Below are positions 58,819 to 64,000 of a stretch of DNA of 64,000 nucleotides, piece after piece. The notes under the pieces were generated by a model, which saw only the letters and a program-made list of their open reading frames with translations, was not told where the DNA came from and did no database searches. The DNA comes from Arabidopsis thaliana. Lineage: Eukaryota > Streptophyta > Magnoliopsida > Brassicales > Brassicaceae. Location of the stretch: assembly GCF_000001735.4 (NCBI RefSeq), contig NC_003074.8:16065261-16129260 (forward strand). The letters run 5' to 3'. A program made the translations under genes and the position numbers. Each line of letters starts with the position of its first letter. Position 1 is the first letter of the stretch.

Positions 58819-61800
58819 ATGGACTCCAATTGCATTCAGTTCCTCCATGACAAGACGATTCTCGTCACCGGTGTTCCCGGTTTCCTCGCCAAAGGTACCA
58901 ACTTGGATCCGTTACCATACAAACAAAGATTTTGTGATTCAGTCCAATGTTTGTGTTTATTGTTTTAGTGACTACGGTTCATTACTCATTACGGCCTTTG
59001 AATTTCATTTGCATGGCATATATAACATTAATTAGTGAACGTAAACTAACAATTTTTCACATTTTATCACTGGCAGTTCCTTATTTAATTTGGTATTCGT
59101 ATATATTTTTCATAAATAACTTAAACTTTCGATATTATATTATTCATTAATTTGTTCAATCTCTTTTTGTCGTCCATAGAGCAATAACTTCTAGTTTTGT
59201 CTCTTTCTATTTTCATCTAGAATCTATCTATTTCTAATTTTGACTAATGCTATCAGTTGCGATGGTGAACTACTTCCTCTCTCCGCGGAATTTTCTCATC
59301 AAAACTATTTTGTTTAACTGAATAAATTTCTAACATAATTAGTGACTTTAAAATTTTAATTTAACTTATAATTTTTATAAATATTTTAGTGTTTGTGGAG
59401 AAAATATTGAGGATTCAACCAAAGGTAAAGAAGCTTTTCCTTCTTTTGAGAGCAGCAGACAATGAATCAGCCATGCAACGGTTTCACAGTGAGGTAAAAA
59501 TAAACATTTGGTCATATATATAAACTAATATCTATGAAGATTAAATAAGCTTTAAAGCCATTTTTTTTATGTAAGTTCTATATTAATGTTTTGGAAATAT
59601 GATCGAACTTACATGAAATATAATTCAACAGGTTTTGGAGAAAGATCTTTTTAGAGTGTTGAAAAACGCTTTAGGTGATGAGAATCTGAAAGCTTTCATA
59701 ACAGAAAAAGTCGTACCTATTCCCGGTGATATATCCGTTGATAATTTGGGAGTGAAGGGTTCTGATCTCTTACAACATATGTGGAATGAGATTGATATCA
59801 TTGTCAATGTAGCCGCCACAACGAACTTTGATGAAAGGTGTAGAAGAAATTGTGGTTGATACAATCATTCAACTTTTATCTTATAAGAAGATATTGAATT
59901 TTTAATTAAAAACTAAATTTATTTTGACTTTTTATATTTTATTTTGGTTTGATTAAAATCTAACTTTAAATCATGTTTCTTATGTGTATATATAAAGATA
60001 TGATGTTGGTCTTAGCGTCAACACATTTGGACCGCTCAATGTCCTCAACTTTGCCAAGAAGTGTGTTAAAGGACAGTTGCTTCTTCATGTTTCAACCGGT
60101 GAGTTCGATAATCTTATTATTTTCAAAAAACAATCATACAGTCATAGACACCTCTAAGGGTGTCAAAATTGATCAAGATTCATGGGTCAACTTAACTCAA
60201 TTCAAACCATAAACCCTAATGACTTGAAATTTTTGACTCAAATGAACTGATGGATCAAATGAGTTATTGGATCAATTGGTTTGATGAATACAATGAGTTA
60301 GATTGTAATGGTTAATGGTTTACCTAATTATCCCATCAACTTTGGTAAAATTAAATTAAATCAATATCAATTTAAGTTTAACGAACACATCTAAACCGAT
60401 TTAATAAAGTCAATTTATTTCCCAAATTTCTAAAACATACAAGTGATGACATTGAGAAGACGGTTGTCGATTTAAACCCGTAATTTTTCCGCCAAAAACG
60501 TAAACCCGTCATTTTTACACTTCACATTTGTATTTTGGTAGCGTATGTGCGCGGAGAGAAGTCTGGACTTTTACATGAGAAAACATTTCACATGGGGGAG
60601 ACATTGAACGGACATAGAAAATTAGTCATTGAGACCGAAATGGAGCTAATGAAACAAAAACTGAAAGAGCTACAGAAACAAAATTGTTCAGAAGAAGAGA
60701 TTTCACAGTCTATGAAAGATCTTGGAATGTCAAGGTGATCAGTGTAATAATCACAAACTAGAGTTATTATTTATTACTGAAAATATCCACTGACCTAGAA
60801 CCAAACTGGTCTTCATTATTAGGGCAAAGCTTCATGGATGGCCAAACACATATGTGTTTACCAAATCAATGGGAGAGATGCTTCTTGGTAATTATAGAGA
60901 AAACCTTCCCATCGTTATCATCCGTCCCACAATGATCACTAGCACTTTTTCAGAACCATTTCCCGGTTGGATCGAAGGGTTAAGGTAAATCTATACCGGT
61001 TATAGATTGATCATGGAAATTATTTTAGACTTTTGCATGAATTTTCAATCCATGACGATACCCTTTATTTTCTATATATGTGCAGAACCATAGACAGTGT
61101 GATTGTTGCATATGGCAAAGGAAGGCTTAAATGTTTTCTTGCAGATCCAAACTCAGTCCTTGATCTTGTAAGTTCAACTTAATTTTGGTTGTGGTTGTCT
61201 TCAAGTCAATTATGCGTTTACGTAGACGTAAACATAAATAAATAACACTATCGAAAGATAAAACAATAATATATAAATAACGTAATATTTTCTTCCATTT
61301 GGTGTTTGTGTTTAAAATTAACAAAAGAAAATTACTTCATAGTTCTAAAAAGGTGTAATTTGGAAGAAAAGATTACCATATTTAAAATCTATAGTAGATA
61401 AAAGCAATTTCACACGCCAAAACACTTTCAAAGGTTTAGTTTGTCCATTGGTTGACTAACAGACTAAATGTACCCAAAATCCAGAGTTCAAGTAAGAAAA
61501 CAAGGCTAGGATATTTTTCAGTGTGTATAGCAGAGATAAATAAGCAGAGGCCTTAAGACCATAACATTCTATTCGAATGGCACACAAAATTAATAAGCTA
61601 GTAAACATTGCTAATTCTTCCATGAAAGATTACATATGCTATATTAATTTGTGATTATTACACACTATATTATTAGTCATTGTGGTCCACTGAGAATGTA
61701 TTCACAGATACCTGTGGACATGGTCGCAAACGCAATGGTCACGGCTGCGGCAATACACGCAGGGAAGCTAGGTTCCCAGACCGTGTACCATGTCGGATCA

Positions 61801-62509
61801 TCTTGTAAAAACCCGATCACATTCGAACAGATTCATGATCTCGCGGCTAGCTACTTCACGAAAAACCCTCTTGTTAGACGCGATGGTTCATCTATACTAG
61901 TCTCCAAAGGAACTATCTTGTCCACAATGGCTCAGTTCAGTTTCTACATGACCCTTCGTTACAAGCTACCTTTGCAGGTACGAATATTTTTGTTCTTTCT
62001 TACATATTAATAATAAAACCAAATGTTGAAAGAGAAAACTAAATCCAATGAGAAAATATTGAAAAGAAAACGAGTTTTTATTAATTGAATTCTTACGCAT
62101 ATATTTTCTTATATTATCAGATGTTGCGATTGATATATGTAATTTATCCTTGGTGGAATGGTAATAAATATAAAGACATTGACCGCAAGATTAAGCTGGC
62201 GATGCGGTTGGTCGACCTCTACAGACCTTATGTCTTGTTTAAGGGCATGTATGTATCAATCTCAAATTTTTCATAAATGACTTTTGATATCTACAATTTT
62301 AATCTTCATTTTCCAGTTATTTTGACGCGAGATTCTTTTTGTTTTGCAGATTTGACGATACGAATACTGAGAAACTGCGGTTGAAAAGAAAGGAGATTAA
62401 TAAAGAAATGTATGGTTTGTTTGAATTTGATCCAAAGTCTATTGATTGGGAGGATTATATGACGACCATTCATATTCCCGGCCTCATCACCTATGTACTC
62501 AAAAAATAA
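58819..62509 (+). CDS. FAR4: FAR4, alcohol-forming fatty acyl-CoA reductase
   Basis: Ten exons (58819-58894, 59390-59493, 59632-59837, 59998-60098, 60542-60734, 60823-60984, 61086-61167, 61708-61977, 62121-62248, 62350-62509) splice in phase to 493 residues. The extended SDR (NAD-binding 4) domain starts with [10 protein letters not shown] (16-25) and has the catalytic pair Tyr237/Lys241 in TYVFTK. The C-terminal FAR domain covers about the last 110 residues. The enzyme reduces long-chain acyl-CoA to primary alcohol with NADPH at the ER. In Arabidopsis FAR1, FAR4 and FAR5 make the C18-C22 alcohols of root and wound suberin, with FAR4 favouring C20. The frame is open and active-site residues are present. 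The paralogues FAR5 and FAR8 lie just beyond this window in the reference genome, so separating FAR4 from them rests on recalled sequence and order. Confidence 0.93.
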
Positions 62510-64000
62510 AACGTTAAAGGCATTAAAATGTTTATTGTGTAATTACATTTCTTGGTTACATAAAATTTGCTTGGACCGAGTAAAATTGTGTATTGCTAGT
62601 GAGTTGAAATTTGATAACAACTACAAGGTGTGTCTTGCATTATTAAACTAGTTTTATATCTCTCATGTAATGTGTTAAGTTCTTAGTTTACAACTAGAAT
62701 TTAATTTCTTGTTTCAATCCTATCATCTGTCGTAATCTTTAAATGTAACAAATGATTTTTAAAAGGGAGCTTAAATTTGTGTTAGTACTTTTTGTGATGT
62801 CCATATATTTCTTAGACGATATTGATGAATATATACAATGAAAGAAGTTGGAGAGTGTCATTTACCTATAACATATTTTTTGAAATTCGAAATGTTGGAA
62901 AACAATCCAACATTCCACATCCAAAAAGTAAGAAATAGTAGTTTAATATATAAGTTAAATCTAACTCCAATTAGTATGAGGTTTGTAAAACAAAAGTCTA
63001 TAAACAAGTTTGTACGGATAGGCCACTTCCAAAAAAGACACTATCATACTAATGGAGAAGAAGAAGCGGGTCAACCGCAAACCCGCGGTGAAAAATGGAC
63101 AAACTAGTTTTCCCGCGATCCAAACAGACCAGGACCACGAGGTCCACGTTTTTTTGGCTTCTTAACATGGGTCTAAACCCGTCCCGCTATATCCCTAAAC
63201 GGACCAGGCCCGTGGACCTTAGGTCCGATTGACATCCCGACGGAGAAGTTGGCGTCTTGGAGAAGCCCCGACACGGAAGCTTGAATAGATGTGCTTTACA
63301 CGGCTAACCCACACATGTTTGTTCCTCGCTGCTTACCTGGACTGATCGAGTCGAGCTATATAAACTCAGATTGGTATGAGCTATGTTTTAAAATATATAT
63401 TGTTAATTTGTTATAGATTTCAACCCCAAATGAAACAGGGGACGTCGGTTGTATGGCAGAATTTTCTAAATTATATATACACATGAGGTCTGATTTAGCC
63501 ATTTGTCGTTTCGAAAAGAAAAGAATTATTCTTTGATAGCATGAATAAAGATTAGAATGTTGCGCGACTATATATATGCATGAATCACAATGCCAAATTT
63601 TGTGATCCCATTTGAAGATTGATACATTCTTCTTGTTCTATTACTTGAGAACTTTATAAAATGTATTTTGACTATTTGAGTTAGACTCTTATTGTAGTGG
63701 TTTTTTGTATTACTGGACACATTATTTATTTGGTATTCATGTAAACAAGGTGTGTAATGGATTATACTACTGTTGTTATTGTCTCATATTCGATAGTTGG
63801 CACACAAACAAAAGGGTGAAAGTAATCTTTAATTCTATTTATTTTGTTTATTGTTTTTTATATAAAATTCTTGAATAAAAAATGTTGAATTCCAAGAAGT
63901 TACTAGTCAGTATGAAAACACTCCAAATCCAAAAAGGTGCATTGGTATGGTCAAACAAGTTTGGTGCCAACTTATGGACATTCTCGTGATTTTGGAATTG
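62510..64000. other. 3' flank of FAR4; intergenic with element-like debris
   Basis: 63065-63240 is GC-rich with repeated CCCG/CGGG phrases (AACCCGCGGT, AAACCCGTCCCGC) and ends GGTCCGATTGACATCCCG, which looks like a hAT-type terminus without a partner. 63240-63400 can be read as about 50 codons with one stop, suggesting an exon remnant. The remainder is AT-rich with no gene. Confidence 0.4.

Noticed and set aside
60145-60430. hAT-like sequence in FAR4 intron 4 (AAGGGTGTCAAAATTGATC)
   Set aside because: It resembles one hAT end, but I found no partner end or target duplication.
1-64000. tRNA, rRNA or other structured RNA genes
   Set aside because: None was recognised by eye; a covariance-model scan would be needed to exclude small ones.

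Overview
The window is nuclear DNA of a small-genome crucifer and almost certainly Arabidopsis thaliana chromosome 3. I base this on recalled sequence, not on a search. The run of genes BIC2, DPBF2/bZIP67, an RPP1-type TIR-NBS-LRR gene, HDA17, a Ulp1-like transposon gene, an alpha/beta hydrolase, HIRA and FAR4 matches the At3g44430-At3g44540 interval. The spliced lengths I reconstructed (bZIP67 331, RPP1 1194, HDA17 158, HIRA 1024, FAR4 493 residues) are those I remember for these genes. Intergenic DNA is very AT-rich and genes have many short introns with GT-AG borders.

Layout. Positions 1-8.9 kb hold a retroelement LTR remnant, a small secreted six-cysteine (prolamin/ECA1-like) gene on the minus strand, an unrecognised open region, an 808-bp MULE-type element with a 9-bp target duplication, and a rearranged second copy of the flanks of the six-cysteine gene. 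BIC2 (minus, 9 kb) and bZIP67 (minus, 15-16.5 kb) are the first well-defined genes. Between them lie a broken F-box/LRR gene and a solo-LTR-like segment. From 18 to 22.5 kb there is a hAT transposase remnant, a base-balanced island that may be organellar DNA, and a minus-strand MULE gene remnant full of a short minisatellite. RPP1 (minus, 25.6-30.8 kb) is followed by a low-molecular-weight tyrosine phosphatase pseudogene and the truncated deacetylase gene HDA17 (plus). All three are pieces seen elsewhere in the RPP1/HDA9 cluster. A second MULE (35.6-40.8 kb, plus) carries a DUF1985/Ulp1-like gene that is frameshifted and has lost its catalytic triad. Helitron ends lie near 24.1, 34.2 and 42.3 kb. 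The right third has an alpha/beta hydrolase gene (minus) with nested MITEs in an intron, then HIRA (plus) and FAR4 (plus). The tail is probably intergenic DNA before the next FAR gene.

How it fits together. These are independent eukaryotic genes with no operon: light signalling (BIC2), seed-maturation transcription (bZIP67), immunity (RPP1), chromatin assembly (HIRA) and suberin fatty alcohols (FAR4). The unifying theme is a disease-resistance cluster colonised and reshuffled by DNA transposons. No wholly new system is evident. The most unusual structures are the minisatellite-filled introns shared by two MULE genes on opposite strands, the triad-less Ulp1 domain, duplicated 51-nt exons, and the HDA17 start codon that seems to come from a former intron 3' splice site.
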